NCBI GenBank assembly: GCA_928724745.1
Contig: CAKMXJ010000008.1
Coordinates: forward strand, 857,622-921,621
Length of the DNA stretch: 64,000 nt
Direction of reading: 5' to 3'
Source: Anthracocystis setariae
Lineage: Eukaryota; Basidiomycota; Ustilaginomycetes; Ustilaginales; Ustilaginaceae
Position numbers and translations under genes: made by a program. A model generated the notes under the pieces. It had not been told where the DNA came from. It was given only the letters and a program-made list of their open reading frames with translations, and ran no database searches. Shown here one piece after another: positions 44,628 to 53,930 of the stretch. Every line of letters begins with the position of its first letter. The stretch's first letter is position 1.

Positions 44628-47054
44628 CTACGACAGACCCAACATGCCAACACGTTGGTCCATCAGCGCTTCATTCTCTTGCTGCTGCTCTGCCTGCACA
44701 CGGCTCTCCAGACTTTGCAGATTGTTGGCTGAGATCGATAAGCCCAACGCTCCCGATCCGTACCCTGGCCCGCTCCCTGAGCCGGCCGGGCTGAACGCCG
44801 CACCCGCCGCTGCTGCTGCGCCCGCAGTGGCCGAGTTGACCGGAGTGCAGGGCCGCGAAATCGTCGGCGACGTCGAGTACCTTGCGTACGAATTAAAGTG
44901 ATGATGATGGTGGTGGTGGTGGTGGTGGATGCCTCGATAGATTAGACCGCCTGAAGGTGACGAGATGGGCATCAGCAGTGGCGAATTCGATCCACCCGCC
45001 CCAACACCCGCAGTCGCAGTCCCCGAACCAGTGGCTGCAGCGGCACCGGTCGGCGTATTGCCCAGGCTTGAACCAAGATTCATCGGGGACACAGCGCGAC
45101 GTTTGTATGGCTCGTACCGGTCTTCGCCCATCGTTTTCCGCTTGGAAAGCCGTGACGCAGCGCCACCAGCTGCGCCAAGAACGCGAGGAGAGGTGTCCAC
45201 ATCCATTCCCATGCCGCCAGCTGCCGCGCCAGTTCGGCGCCAGGCAGCACGCTCACCACCGAAAGCTCCACTGCCCGCTGCCGCAGCAGCTGCAGATGCG
45301 GCGCCTCCGGGCGACCACTTGTGCGCGTTGCCCTTGTCGCGAAATGCCATCCATGTTGCGTTGTTTTTGCGTTTGGGCAGCGAACCCACCCCGCCATTTC
45401 CATCGGCTGTGGAGCCACCCCCTGTGCGGCCGAGACTGGTCGAGATGGGCACTCCGTAGCTGCCAGTGCTGGTCTCGTTCGAGGGAGCGCTTGGGGGACC
45501 GTCCTCCTGCATGATGCCGGTGCCGTCGCTGACGTGGCTGCGCAACTCGTCCTCCTCATCCGAGAGCGAGTCGTTGCGAGAATAGTACATCATCATTTCC
45601 TCCGCCTCGGACGACATGTCGGAACTGTCACCATCATCCAAATCGTCAGCGGTGAAAACACCCCGGATATCGTCCACGTCGTCGTCCCACATGTATTTCC
45701 TTCTGGAAAAGCCTGGTGCCAGAGATGCAGACCCAGTTGCTGCGCTACTGGCAGCAGCACCGAAGAAGGGCGACCTGGACATGCGCATGGTACTGTTGCT
45801 TCCTCCGCTACCTGAAACGGCACTGCTACTCGGTCCGAAGCGCGGCGTGCGAGGAAGGGTGGCCTCTCCCCCGAGCCTCTTCTGCAGCTTGGCTTCGGAA
45901 GCGATTTCCGAATCCTCGGGTTTACTTTCGTCTTGAAGCGATGCAGCGACGCGAAGGACGGAACGATCACGAGGCAGCAGATTTGCGCGGCGTGTGACTG
46001 CTTTGCGCACCACGTTGGACGAGAGCAGCGACGAAGAGCGGGATCGATTGCCCCCATGCCCCAAGGGTGATCCCATCGATCCAGTGGAAGGTGATCGCGG
46101 CACGGTGCGGGAATAGCCCAGCGAGCTTGTGTTTCCGCCGGTAGACGATGAACTTTCTTGGCCCGAGTCCGATGCAGATGCTTTTGCTCGCGCTAAAGAG
46201 GCCATGCCGGGGCGTACTTGAACCAGGTGCGATGTAGGTGGGGGAGGCGTGCTTGGTGTGTTGAAGAGTGAAAGCGGAGGGCCCATCAGAGGTGTGTTTG
46301 GTGCGCGAGAAGCGGTGGCGTCGTCCTCCTCGACTTGCATCATCTCGTCGTCGCCATCGTCTGGATCGTGATGGGCCTCTGCTCTGACTCCAGGCTGCAG
46401 GGCCGATAAAGCTTGGTCGTGCCGATTGTCTTCATCAGAGCGATCGTCTTGATCGAGGTGGAATGGCGTGATCTCTCGACCTAGCATACTGGCACGACGA
46501 AAGCGCGCGGGTGATGCGATGGCGAAACCGGGCGAATTCATGCCGGGCGTCCTTCTGAGCAAGGCAGCAGGTGTGGTGGCTCCGCTCGAGGATGAAGAAG
46601 ATGCAGCAGAAGCAAACCCGGCAAATGGCGGTGGAGGCCAACCTTCTCCTGCGAGCGAAAGGGTAGGCGACTGAGGCTGGCCATGGACGGTGGATGTGTG
46701 GGCGAGGGGGTTGTTGGTGTCGCGAGCCGAAGGGGACGAGAGGATGCCAATTCCCAAGCCAGCGCCCGAGCCGGAAAGCCTGGAAGGCGAGGGGACGATT
46801 CCGGATAAGGACAGCATGGGAACATTTTGACTGATGTTCGTCGACAAGGATGGGCTGGATGGTATCGAGATGGGGACAGACGAAGAAGTCGCAGCTTGAA
46901 AGAGCCCGTGGTTGCTTGCTACGTTGCCATTGTTGTTGGCATTGGGGTGGGGCTGGGACTGTCTGGCATTGTTGCCAAACGGAAGTGCAAAGTCGGTCGA
47001 AGAGGTAGCAAAAGCAGACCTGCTATGGCTGTTGTTTTTATCACGACCAGTCAT
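44628..47054 (-). CDS. Low-complexity protein of unknown function
   Basis: I do not recognise this 808-residue product. It is dominated by Ser, Gly, Asn and Ala with many SPS/SPT-like sites, so it is probably disordered and phosphorylated. Visible landmarks are an acidic stretch near residue 200-240 (DQDDRSDEDNRHD; DDGDDEMMQVEEDD) and DDDVDDIRGVFTADDLDDGDSSDMSSEAEEMMMYY near 460-495. A compact basic-aromatic motif, GEDRYEPYKRRAVSP, lies at about 645. A run of ten histidines comes from GTG/CAC triplets at 44901-44928. The C-terminal SLESRVQAEQQQENEALMDQR looks helical. There is no signal peptide, membrane segment or known fold. The single long open frame with no intron, and short ordered motifs inside disorder, favour a real nuclear or regulatory protein. 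Function is not assigned. Confidence 0.7.
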   Translation of the reverse strand: MTGRDKNNSHSRSAFATSSTDFALPFGNNARQSQPHPNANNNGNVASNHGLFQAATSSSVPISIPSSPSLSTNISQNVPMLSLSGIVPSPSRLSGSGAGLGIGILSSPSARDTNNPLAHTSTVHGQPQSPTLSLAGEGWPPPPFAGFASAASSSSSSGATTPAALLRRTPGMNSPGFAIASPARFRRASMLGREITPFHLDQDDRSDEDNRHDQALSALQPGVRAEAHHDPDDGDDEMMQVEEDDATASRAPNTPLMGPPLSLFNTPSTPPPPTSHLVQVRPGMASLARAKASASDSGQESSSSTGGNTSSLGYSRTVPRSPSTGSMGSPLGHGGNRSRSSSLLSSNVVRKAVTRRANLLPRDRSVLRVAASLQDESKPEDSEIASEAKLQKRLGGEATLPRTPRFGPSSSAVSGSGGSNSTMRMSRSPFFGAAASSAATGSASLAPGFSRRKYMWDDDVDDIRGVFTADDLDDGDSSDMSSEAEEMMMYYSRNDSLSDEEDELRSHVSDGTGIMQEDGPPSAPSNETSTGSYGVPISTSLGRTGGGSTADGNGGVGSLPKRKNNATWMAFRDKGNAHKWSPGGAASAAAAAAGSGAFGGERAAWRRTGAAAGGMGMDVDTSPRVLGAAGGAASRLSKRKTMGEDRYEPYKRRAVSPMNLGSSLGNTPTGAAAATGSGTATAGVGAGGSNSPLLMPISSPSGGLIYRGIHHHHHHHHHHFNSYARYSTSPTISRPCTPVNSATAGAAAAAGAAFSPAGSGSGPGYGSGALGLSISANNLQSLESRVQAEQQQENEALMDQRVGMLGLS

Positions 47055-48069
47055 AGCAGCCAGATGGTCAGCAGGACCTCGCTTGACAGCTGACGACGAG
47101 CCATGTGAGTATGGATGCAGATGTGCTGACGGTAGCTGTTGCTGCTGCTACAGCTCTAGACAGCCGAATGCGGGATCTGCTGCTCGAACGGCTGCTGATC
47201 GGTCCTTGCCGGGTCAAGGCGTGATGCTGTGTATATCGTGCTCTAGCCAGGTACAGGCGCGGGCTGCTCGTCGAAACGAGCACGATTGCGACCAAGTCGA
47301 GATCAATACGAGTCTCAAGACAGAGTGATGGCAGATTGTAGGGGCTCCATCCTCCTCTGGTAGGGTAGGGAACGAACGATGACGGTTGTGTGGAGCGTGC
47401 GAAATTCGGCTTGACGTTGAACCCTTTGTGCATCGCCCTAACGCACCGGATCCCTGTCAGCTCACCCAATTTCCCCAATTTCCGTCATCTTTCAATCCGA
47501 TGCCAAACACTGCAACCAGCTTGCCATTTGCCATGAATGATGGCGGCGGCCAATCTTGGCCCTTCCCCTAGTAGAATGAGCCAGTCTGCTAGGCCTAATC
47601 TTTGATGCTTGTTGCGCTCCTGCAAGGATATCAATGTCAACAAACAAACCTTGGCCTTCCTTGTTGCAAGTGTTGCTATTCAGGAGGGTGTTATGCTCCT
47701 GGGGTCTTAGAACCTCGGAACGTGGCTGTGCGTCTGTATCGAGGCCAGGGGCGTGGTACCGGGTGTTGCTCCCGGGATTGTTGCCAAGATAGCGGAACGG
47801 GAGAGCGGGAGAGCGGGAGAAGGTCTGATATTTCCACCTACTAGAGTGAGTAAGCTAACATTACAATCGACCTCCCCGTTGCCATCAACGCGGAGACTCC
47901 AGCTACCATGCAAACCCGTAGCCAGCCTTGTCCCGGTTCCCCGGACTCCGTTACGAGTTCAGGCAGCCCTGCCCCCAAAAGCCCCGACTCGGGAGGCGAC
48001 CCCGTCCAGGGGCTAGTCGTGTTGAAATATATGGTCACCTGCTGCGTCAGCTATCGACGTGACATTACA
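47055..48069. other. Upstream region of the unknown gene and end of the core arm
   Basis: No gene is supported. It includes CTGCTG triplets near 47142-47156 and a GAGAGCGG repeat (47802-47820). It is the last stretch of sequence without subtelomeric repeat motifs. Confidence 0.45.
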
Positions 48070-48400
48070 GACGGGTTAGGGTTTGATGGGCAAAAAATCG
48101 TTGTTTGGACGCGTCCCTGAGAAAATGAGACGGTCCATTTGAAAATTGTGCTGAATTTTGAAATGCCAGGAAGACGTGCCACTTCAAAATTATTTTGGAT
48201 TTGAATTCAGCAGATGACGGTCCACTTCAAAGAAAAAGACAGACGGTCTACTTCAAATTGGAAGACAGTCAGTAACAATTTGAAGACAATCAGTAAGAAA
48301 CAGGAGACGGTTGGTAACAAAGCAGAAGACAGTCCACTACAATTGCAAAGGCCAGGCAGACAGCTCATCTCACCACTGACCATCCAACATCCACGCCGCC
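48070..48400. repeat. Left border of the accessory region: telomere-like start and GACGGTCC repeats
   Basis: A telomere-like GGGTTAGGGTTTG lies at 48075-48087. Short related words follow: GACGGTCCATTTGAAAATTG near 48130, and further AGACGGTC(C/T)(A)CTTCAAA variants near 48213 and 48241, then AGACAGTC and AGACGGTTGG types to 48340. The first word is identical to one at 52216 and in the later TTCTAATGC blocks, so the same repeat family bounds the unit on both sides. It directly precedes the first accessory gene. Confidence 0.65.
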
Positions 48401-50884
48401 ATGACTTTCTTGCCGTGTCCAGTCTGCCACTTTACCTACTCAGCAACCAACATCACCAACCACATCCGCAAAGCCCATGCTGGAGTCTTTGTTACAGCAG
48501 CGCAAGCAGCTGCATGTGGGTTGACAGCATGCTCTTGTGGGCAGGTGGTCCAGAATCATGCCGCACTGAAGCGCCATCAGGGGATACGCAAGTGCCAAGT
48601 CCATCAAGAATCACCATTGTCTGTGCCAGCTACAGCTGTGGTCTCAGATCATGTGCCTCAAGCACAAGAGCAAGAAGATGTAGCAGAAGAAACTCAAAAC
48701 ACAGAAGAGCTGGGGCCTGCATACCTGCCAGAAGAAGAGCCAGCGTACATGCTGGAGGAAGCAGCACCGGATGCCATCCCTGATGATGTGTCACGGTCTC
48801 CCACACCAGACTTGGATGCACCAACCCTGCCGGTGATTCCAGAACCAGGACAACCTTCACCAGCTGCACATGATTTTGACATGCCGGAAGATGGGATTGT
48901 CATTCTGCTGGTAGGTGGTGAGGGTGCAGAAGAGGAAGCAAGAATACCACCACTGGAGCTACTGCTGGATAGACAGCAGGCTCAGGAGATCAGGCTGCCA
49001 CCGGTGCCTCCGCTTGCACCGGTTGCTTGCTGGGACAACCTGGAAGCGGACACAGATGTGGACTTTTTCTCTGTGACCATCACACCGGCTACTCTCCTCC
49101 GCATCTACCCACCTGGAAGCTACCTAGCTCTAGTCTCGCATGCACCAGAAACAAGAGACCTGGACATGTACAAGCACTGGGTTTTCTTTGCAGAGCTCAA
49201 GTGCCGCTTCTGCTTTGAACCACAGTACAAGCTGCCCCTTGTTGAACGGCTGACGCAGGCACCGCAGAAGGCAACACTGCTGCCATCAAATCATGCCACC
49301 ACCCTGACCTATGGGGAGTTGCGGGTGGAAACCTCTGTATTGACAGATGCGCTGGAAGACATTGGCTGCCAAGCCATCCGGATGTCTGCCTTTGGCATCA
49401 AGGTGCCGGTGGACCGCTTTGTTGATCCAGCCAGCTTGGAATCTCATCCACTACAGCACACCAACATCTATGACATTGGACGTACTGTGTACACGGACCA
49501 GCACACAGCCGTTGCGCCCAAGTCCAAGCGGGGAAAGTACAAGCAGTACCCGCTTGCCATGCAGGTGGGGCGTGGCTATGGTGGTGTGGAACTCAAGTGG
49601 AAGGAGCATCCAGACGGACTACAGCACTTTAAGGGCTACTCCAAGTTTACGCATCTTCTCAAAGCAGGGGCTGCCGGAGCAGGCAAAGGATTCCAGCCCA
49701 TGACAATGGCCACCATCAAGAACCGGATCAACATCCTGAAGAAGTGGCAGCAACGCATCAGCCAAGCACCCACCCATCTTGGCAGAGGCATCCGCTTGGA
49801 ACTCACAATCCAAGCACCAACCATGGCGCATGCAAAGGCAGCAGCAGAGGCCAGCCACTTCCTTGATGCGCAGCACCTCTTCTCTGAAGAAGCTGGAGAC
49901 CTGCAGCTGCTGTCTCATACCTTTGAGCGGGGAGCCGTGTTTGCAAACTTGGAAGCGCTGCTTGCCGTTGCAGAGGAGAGGCAGCACTTCAGAGGAAAGG
50001 GTTTGAAGCCAAGTACGCTGATGCAGCGCCAGGTAGTCACTGATCTGCACAATGCGCTTGGCTGGAATCCTGGCCGCAAGCCTACGCCGCTGGACCTGCC
50101 CACAGCATGGTGGAAGACCAGTGCAGCTGCCACCACTCTGATTGCTCAGCTGGAGATGTTCAAGACCGCCGGTGAGCTCAGGCAGGTCTTTGCCCATGTC
50201 CGGCACCATTTGAGGTGTCAGAGATGCCACAGGCGGGGCAGCTATGACCTGTCAGGAAGTGCAAAGAAGTTCCGTGCTAGGTGCAGAAAGTGTCGGCATG
50301 ACCTTGCCAGCCAGCGCTTCCGGACTCACCTGGCAACAGAGGCAGCGCAGCAGCAGATTGCCATCCGGCTGGATGCGCTGGTGGCAGATGTGATGGACCT
50401 CACCTTTCTACCAGCACCTGCCAATGTGCCCCTCAAGTCTCTCAGTGCCAGACCGGAGCTCCATGGGCTGAAGCAGTCCACACAATTCTCAAAGGCAGAA
50501 CAGTCCTTGCTTACGTGCATGGGGGTACTACTTCAAAGTAAACTACAGCACCGCAACAGGATGGCCCCCAACAGGATCAAAGCCAACAGCCTGGACTGGC
50601 TGGAGCAGAACCCGCAAGCAGTAGAGTATCACCTGGGCACACGTAGTCAGGATGCGGTGGCCCAGTGGATCACCCAGGTGCGGCACAACACCGCTGCTCT
50701 GTCCTGTGCGGAGGAAGTAGTGCTGCTGCATGGTGTAGCTGGTGCTTTCAGCAGCAGCATTGCACTTCTGACCATGATGCGTGTGGCATGGGCTTGCCAG
50801 CTGATTCCCATGGGCAGTTCAGGACCGTACCTTGGCCTGGTCTTGCGGAAGGGTAATGCCTATGAGCTGTTGACAAGTAAATAG
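48401..50884 (+). CDS. Zinc-finger / zinc-ribbon protein of unknown family in a subtelomeric element
   Basis: The family of this 827-residue product is not recognised. The N-terminus holds a C2H2 finger (C6, C9, H21, H26 in CPVCHFTYSATNITNHIRKAH). A second cysteine/histidine cluster follows (CSCGQVVQNHAALKRHQGIRKC). Residues about 75-200 are acidic and Pro-rich. Near 605-632 a four-cysteine ribbon, CQRCHRRG...ARCRKCR, resembles the DNA-binding ribbons of transposase-associated proteins. The long remainder is helical, without obvious catalytic motifs. The unit sits between copies of the GACGGTCC repeat, and three hairpins follow its stop before the dioxygenase gene, so the two genes probably belong to one mobile or subtelomeric element. 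Codon use is less third-position GC-rich than in the core genes. A DNA-binding or transposition role is inference only. Uninterrupted length supports coding. Confidence 0.75.
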   Translation: MTFLPCPVCHFTYSATNITNHIRKAHAGVFVTAAQAAACGLTACSCGQVVQNHAALKRHQGIRKCQVHQESPLSVPATAVVSDHVPQAQEQEDVAEETQNTEELGPAYLPEEEPAYMLEEAAPDAIPDDVSRSPTPDLDAPTLPVIPEPGQPSPAAHDFDMPEDGIVILLVGGEGAEEEARIPPLELLLDRQQAQEIRLPPVPPLAPVACWDNLEADTDVDFFSVTITPATLLRIYPPGSYLALVSHAPETRDLDMYKHWVFFAELKCRFCFEPQYKLPLVERLTQAPQKATLLPSNHATTLTYGELRVETSVLTDALEDIGCQAIRMSAFGIKVPVDRFVDPASLESHPLQHTNIYDIGRTVYTDQHTAVAPKSKRGKYKQYPLAMQVGRGYGGVELKWKEHPDGLQHFKGYSKFTHLLKAGAAGAGKGFQPMTMATIKNRINILKKWQQRISQAPTHLGRGIRLELTIQAPTMAHAKAAAEASHFLDAQHLFSEEAGDLQLLSHTFERGAVFANLEALLAVAEERQHFRGKGLKPSTLMQRQVVTDLHNALGWNPGRKPTPLDLPTAWWKTSAAATTLIAQLEMFKTAGELRQVFAHVRHHLRCQRCHRRGSYDLSGSAKKFRARCRKCRHDLASQRFRTHLATEAAQQQIAIRLDALVADVMDLTFLPAPANVPLKSLSARPELHGLKQSTQFSKAEQSLLTCMGVLLQSKLQHRNRMAPNRIKANSLDWLEQNPQAVEYHLGTRSQDAVAQWITQVRHNTAALSCAEEVVLLHGVAGAFSSSIALLTMMRVAWACQLIPMGSSGPYLGLVLRKGNAYELLTSK

Positions 50885-50919
50885 CGGAAGGAAAATATGC
50901 AGAATGGCAGGATGTGGAA

Positions 50920-51116
50920 GGGGGACTTGTCTGAAATCAAAGGAAAATTTCCCAAACAGGGGAGTCCCCCAGCGGAAGGAAAACAGCAGATTGCCAGGAG
51001 GGGGACTCGCCTGAAATCAACTTGAAATTTCCAAAACAGGAGAGTCCCCCAGGCTTGGTCAGAAAAGGGGACTTGCCGGAAACTGGACCAAAAATACTCA
51101 AACAGGAGAGTCCCCC
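50920..51116. repeat. Three tandem GGGGGACT...AGTCCCCC inverted-repeat units
   Basis: Units lie at 50920-50970, 51000-51050 and about 51067-51116. Each starts (G)GGGGACT(T/C)G and ends CAGG(G/A)GAGTCCCCC, with arms of 8 paired bases plus an inner CTG/CAG and a loop of about 25. They fill the 294-bp gap between the zinc-finger gene and the dioxygenase gene. They can fold as DNA or RNA hairpins, so a promoter, terminator or small-RNA role is possible. A second array with the same outer word is at 55253-55524. Confidence 0.85.
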
Positions 51117-51178
51117 GGGCCCAGGTCTACTGGAACCTGCTTGAATTTTGGCCCACTTCATCTTTTGGTCCGGAGTGG

Positions 51179-52174
51179 ATGTCAGCCAGCATTCATCCAT
51201 TGCAGCCATCTGCCTCTAAGACGCTCCCAACAGCTATGCCAGCAAAGAGTCCAGCCGCTCTGGACAGGAAAAGGAAGAGGAATGCGGAAAGGAATGCTAC
51301 TAGGAGGCAGACCTATCAAGACCCGAAGCTCCAATCCATCCATCTCAAGATCCAAAGGCGGTTTACCATCTCCAAAGGTGCGGACCTCAGCAGCTTTGAC
51401 CACCACCAGTATTTGGAGCCGGAGCAAGCCAAAGGCAGCGGTCCTAATCACCCAAACCTCACTCTGGCAGACAAGGAGACTGGAGCCATCATTTTGCAGA
51501 GGATTGCACCTAGCAGCTATGCCAAAGCACTCGAAGCAAAAGCAAGTTCTCAACTAGGCCGGATCCTCTATGACCGGTACTTGGTCAAAAAAACCTCTTC
51601 CTACTCTGTTCAAGCAAGCAGAAGTGGTGATCAGAACATCAAAATCAAGTTCACAAAGCGGAAAGTGATTGAACATCACCTTGGTATCTGGCATTCCCGA
51701 GGCAAAGCAACCCTGGACTTCACCAAGGAGACCACAGATCATCGGTACAAAACTGAAGCACTTGACCTACTTGCTTGGGCAAAGCGGCATGCAACTCTTG
51801 TTATGCAGACAGCATCCATCCATCCAAGCTTCAAAGAAAACATCAAGGCCCGGGCCAAAGGCAGAAAGTGGCTTGGATCCATCTTTGGTTCCGGCTCTCT
51901 CAGGTTGCTTCATCCTTGGTGGACTACTATTGCTTTCTTCTCGGACTTTGCAGGTGGAATCCATGTTGATAAAGAGGATTGTATTCCATCCTTCCTGTTC
52001 AATTTTGGTGAGCCGGCTTGGATTGAGTTACCGGAGTACTCTGCCAGAATCCTGATCAACCCGCTTGACCTGGTTATTCTCAACTCCAAAACATTCTACC
52101 ACCGGACCAAACCCTTTGCACCTGCAGGGAACAGGTGGGCATTCAGTGGTTTCTTAGGGTTAGGGTTAGGTTAG
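51179..52174 (+). CDS. Putative 2-oxoglutarate/Fe(II) dioxygenase, C-terminus formed by telomeric repeat
   Basis: This is a 331-residue protein with a C-terminal double-stranded beta-helix signature. The HxD pair is H262-V-D264 in GGIHVDKED, the distal metal ligand is H308 in KTFYHRTKPF, and the likely 2-oxoglutarate arginine is R319 in GNRWAFSGF. The spacing fits the TET/JBP and related oxygenases that basidiomycete transposons are known to carry, but the exact family is an inference. The N-terminal 50 residues are basic (DRKRKRNAERNATRRQ) and may bind nucleic acid. The native sequence ends at F325; codons 326-331 (LGLGLG) and the stop are TTAGGG repeats, so the original 3' end was lost and replaced. 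All catalytic residues remain. Alternative: a diverged Fe(II) oxygenase acting on another substrate, or a decaying copy. Confidence 0.72.
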   Translation: MSASIHPLQPSASKTLPTAMPAKSPAALDRKRKRNAERNATRRQTYQDPKLQSIHLKIQRRFTISKGADLSSFDHHQYLEPEQAKGSGPNHPNLTLADKETGAIILQRIAPSSYAKALEAKASSQLGRILYDRYLVKKTSSYSVQASRSGDQNIKIKFTKRKVIEHHLGIWHSRGKATLDFTKETTDHRYKTEALDLLAWAKRHATLVMQTASIHPSFKENIKARAKGRKWLGSIFGSGSLRLLHPWWTTIAFFSDFAGGIHVDKEDCIPSFLFNFGEPAWIELPEYSARILINPLDLVILNSKTFYHRTKPFAPAGNRWAFSGFLGLGLG

Positions 52175-52176
52175 GG
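52154..52176 (+). repeat. Interstitial telomeric tract closing the dioxygenase gene
   Basis: The order is TTAGGG, TTAGGG, TTAGG, TTAGGG. The five-base unit shifts the frame so that TAG at 52172-52174 stops the dioxygenase frame. A TTCTAATGC block starts at once at 52177. Confidence 0.9.
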
Positions 52177-52344
52177 TTCTAATGCTTATCCCCAGCTAGG
52201 CAGCTCTGGAAGACGGTCCATTTGAAAATTGGAAGACGCGTCTGTATTCAAATTGGAAGACGGTCCAATACAAATTAAGACGGTCCAATACAAATTAAGA
52301 CGGTCCAATACAAATTAAGACGGTCCAATACAAATTAGACCGGA
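52177..52344. repeat. TTCTAATGC block, copy 1, with 20-bp GACGGTCCAATACAAATT repeats
   Basis: It begins TTCTAATGCTTATCCCCAGC and continues through GACGGTCCATTTGAAAATTG into tandem 20-base AAGACGGTCCAATACAAATT units (about four). Further copies begin at 52921, 58626, 60449 and 61636. It leads into the 69-bp satellite. Confidence 0.85.
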
Positions 52345-52906
52345 CGCGTCCAAAATTCCTGCTTTTTTCTGCTTGTTCTGAACGTGTCACAACACGTGTT
52401 CTAACACGTCCGGAAGCGTCCGAAATTCCAGCTATTTTTGCTTGTTCTGAACGTGTCACAACACGTGTTCTAACACGTCCGAAGGCGTCCGAAATTCCTG
52501 CTTTTTTTGCTTGTTCAGTACGTGTCACAACACGTGTTCTAACACGTCCGGAAGCGTCCGAAATTCCTGCTTTTTTTGCTTGTTCAGTACGTGTCACAAC
52601 ACGTGTTCTAACACGTCCGGAGACGTAGGAAATTCCTGCTTTTTTCTGCTTGTTCTGAACGTGTCACAACACGTGTTCTAACACGTCCGAAGGCGTCCGA
52701 AATTCCTGCTTTTTTTGCTTGTTCAGTACGTGTCACAACACGTGTTCTAACACGTCCGGAAGCGTCCGAAATTCCTGCTTTTTTTGCTTGTTCAGAACGT
52801 GTCACAACACGTGCTCTAACACGTCCGGAAGCGTCCGAAATTCCTGCTTTTTTTGCTTGTTCAGAACGTGTCACAACACGTCATCTAACACAGCCGGAGA
52901 CGTCAG
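52345..52906. repeat. 69-bp satellite array 1 (about eight units)
   Basis: Each unit carries GCGTCCGAAATTCCTGCTT, a T-rich step, GCTTGTTC and then ACGTGTCACAACACGTGTTC. The 69-base period (for example GCGTCC at 52416 and 52485) is divisible by three, which opens frames of 23-residue repeats on both strands; these are not genes. ACGTGT and ACACGT are inverted copies around CACA, and the word contains the E-box CACGTG. Related arrays lie at about 58785-58911 and 60610-61000. Confidence 0.9.
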
Positions 52907-52920
52907 GGTTAGGGTTAGGG
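52907..52920 (+). repeat. Interstitial telomeric tract
   Basis: AGGGTTAGGGTTAGGG joins the end of the satellite array to the second TTCTAATGC block. Confidence 0.85.
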
Positions 52921-53100
52921 TTCTAATGCTTATCCCCAGCTAGGCAGCTCTGGAAGACGGTCCATTTGAAAATTGGAAGACGCGTCTGTATTCAAATTTG
53001 AAGACGGTCCAATACAAATTAAGACGGTCTAATACAAATTAGAAATCGGTCCAATACAAATAAGACGGTCCAATACAAAAAAGACGCGTCTGTATATTGG
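52921..53100. repeat. TTCTAATGC block, copy 2
   Basis: Nearly identical to the block at 52177 for its first 100 bases, then with diverged 20-bp units (GACGGTC(C/T)AATACAAA). It passes into retroelement LTR-like DNA without a satellite array. Confidence 0.8.
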
Positions 53101-53930
53101 AAGTCAACTGCGCCAAGGGGCAACCTTGACGGTAGGCAGCCAGGTACGGTGAGTCTATCGTCTGCCAAAGATACTATAACAAGTAGCTAAGTCGCTATAG
53201 ACCTCACACTGGTGGATGGGCGTATAGAGCTGGCTCTGTTGTTATGTCAGGCCAGTTAGATCCGTAACCAAGAGTGGGCGGTGACGTTAGGCAGCAGGCA
53301 CAAAGGGGAGAGACCTATGTCGATACAACAGTAGCGACGTCGGTAAGGATCTGTAAGTAGCAGGCGTTATGATACGGAGAAGTTGGTAATGAATCGATTA
53401 AGGGATCATCAACTGTGCGCTCGAAGTACGCCCTATAAATTGTCATGCCGCAGGCATGGCCAAAGTGAGATTGCGAGTAGATGATGGTTTCATTGAGAGA
53501 AGTGAGAAGCACGGATGAGCAAGCTGAGCACGCTCCGCTTGCTTACTCGCGCGAGAAGCCATTAACTACAGAGCCACGGAAGTCGGAACTAGGGCCGGCG
53601 AGACGCCGGCAGCTAGCGCGAATCACGACAGTACCGCGCGACATCCCCCCCCTCCGAAGAGAGCCGAGGATGGGCGGTGTGAGACGGGAACTGTGAACAA
53701 CGAGGCTGAGAGGCGGGGTGAATCAAAGAATCCGGGGAGCTCTATACGGAACGGCGGACAGTGAAGCTGGGGAGCGGAGCCGGGACAGGGGATCACGAGG
53801 ACTCTATGCGGAACGGTGGTGGGTGGGTAGCGGCGCGACCACGGCCGGCGTGGTGCGTGACGGCTGGTTTGTCGGGAGAGTCGCAGCGGAGGAATGTCGA
53901 GAGAGAGGCGGAAGATCGCAATGACGGTGG
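53101..53930 (-). mobile_element. 3' non-coding end and LTR of a Ty3/gypsy element (minus strand)
   Basis: On the minus strand the RNase H frame stops at 53931. About 280 bases later a purine tract GGAGGGGGGGGA (complement of about 53644-53655) is followed immediately by TGTCGCGCGG..., the expected polypurine tract and 5'-TG of a 3' LTR, starting at 53643 and running leftward. The other LTR edge was not located with certainty and lies somewhere between about 53090 and 53250. No second LTR is in the window. Confidence 0.6.

Noticed and set aside
52345..52906. Possible CRISPR array
   Set aside because: Units are contiguous 69-bp tandem repeats without unique spacers, and the genome is fungal.
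52295..52943. Open frames with 23-residue repeats on both strands
   Set aside because: They follow from a 69-base satellite period divisible by three; the same repeats occur with frame breaks at 58.8 and 60.7 kb.
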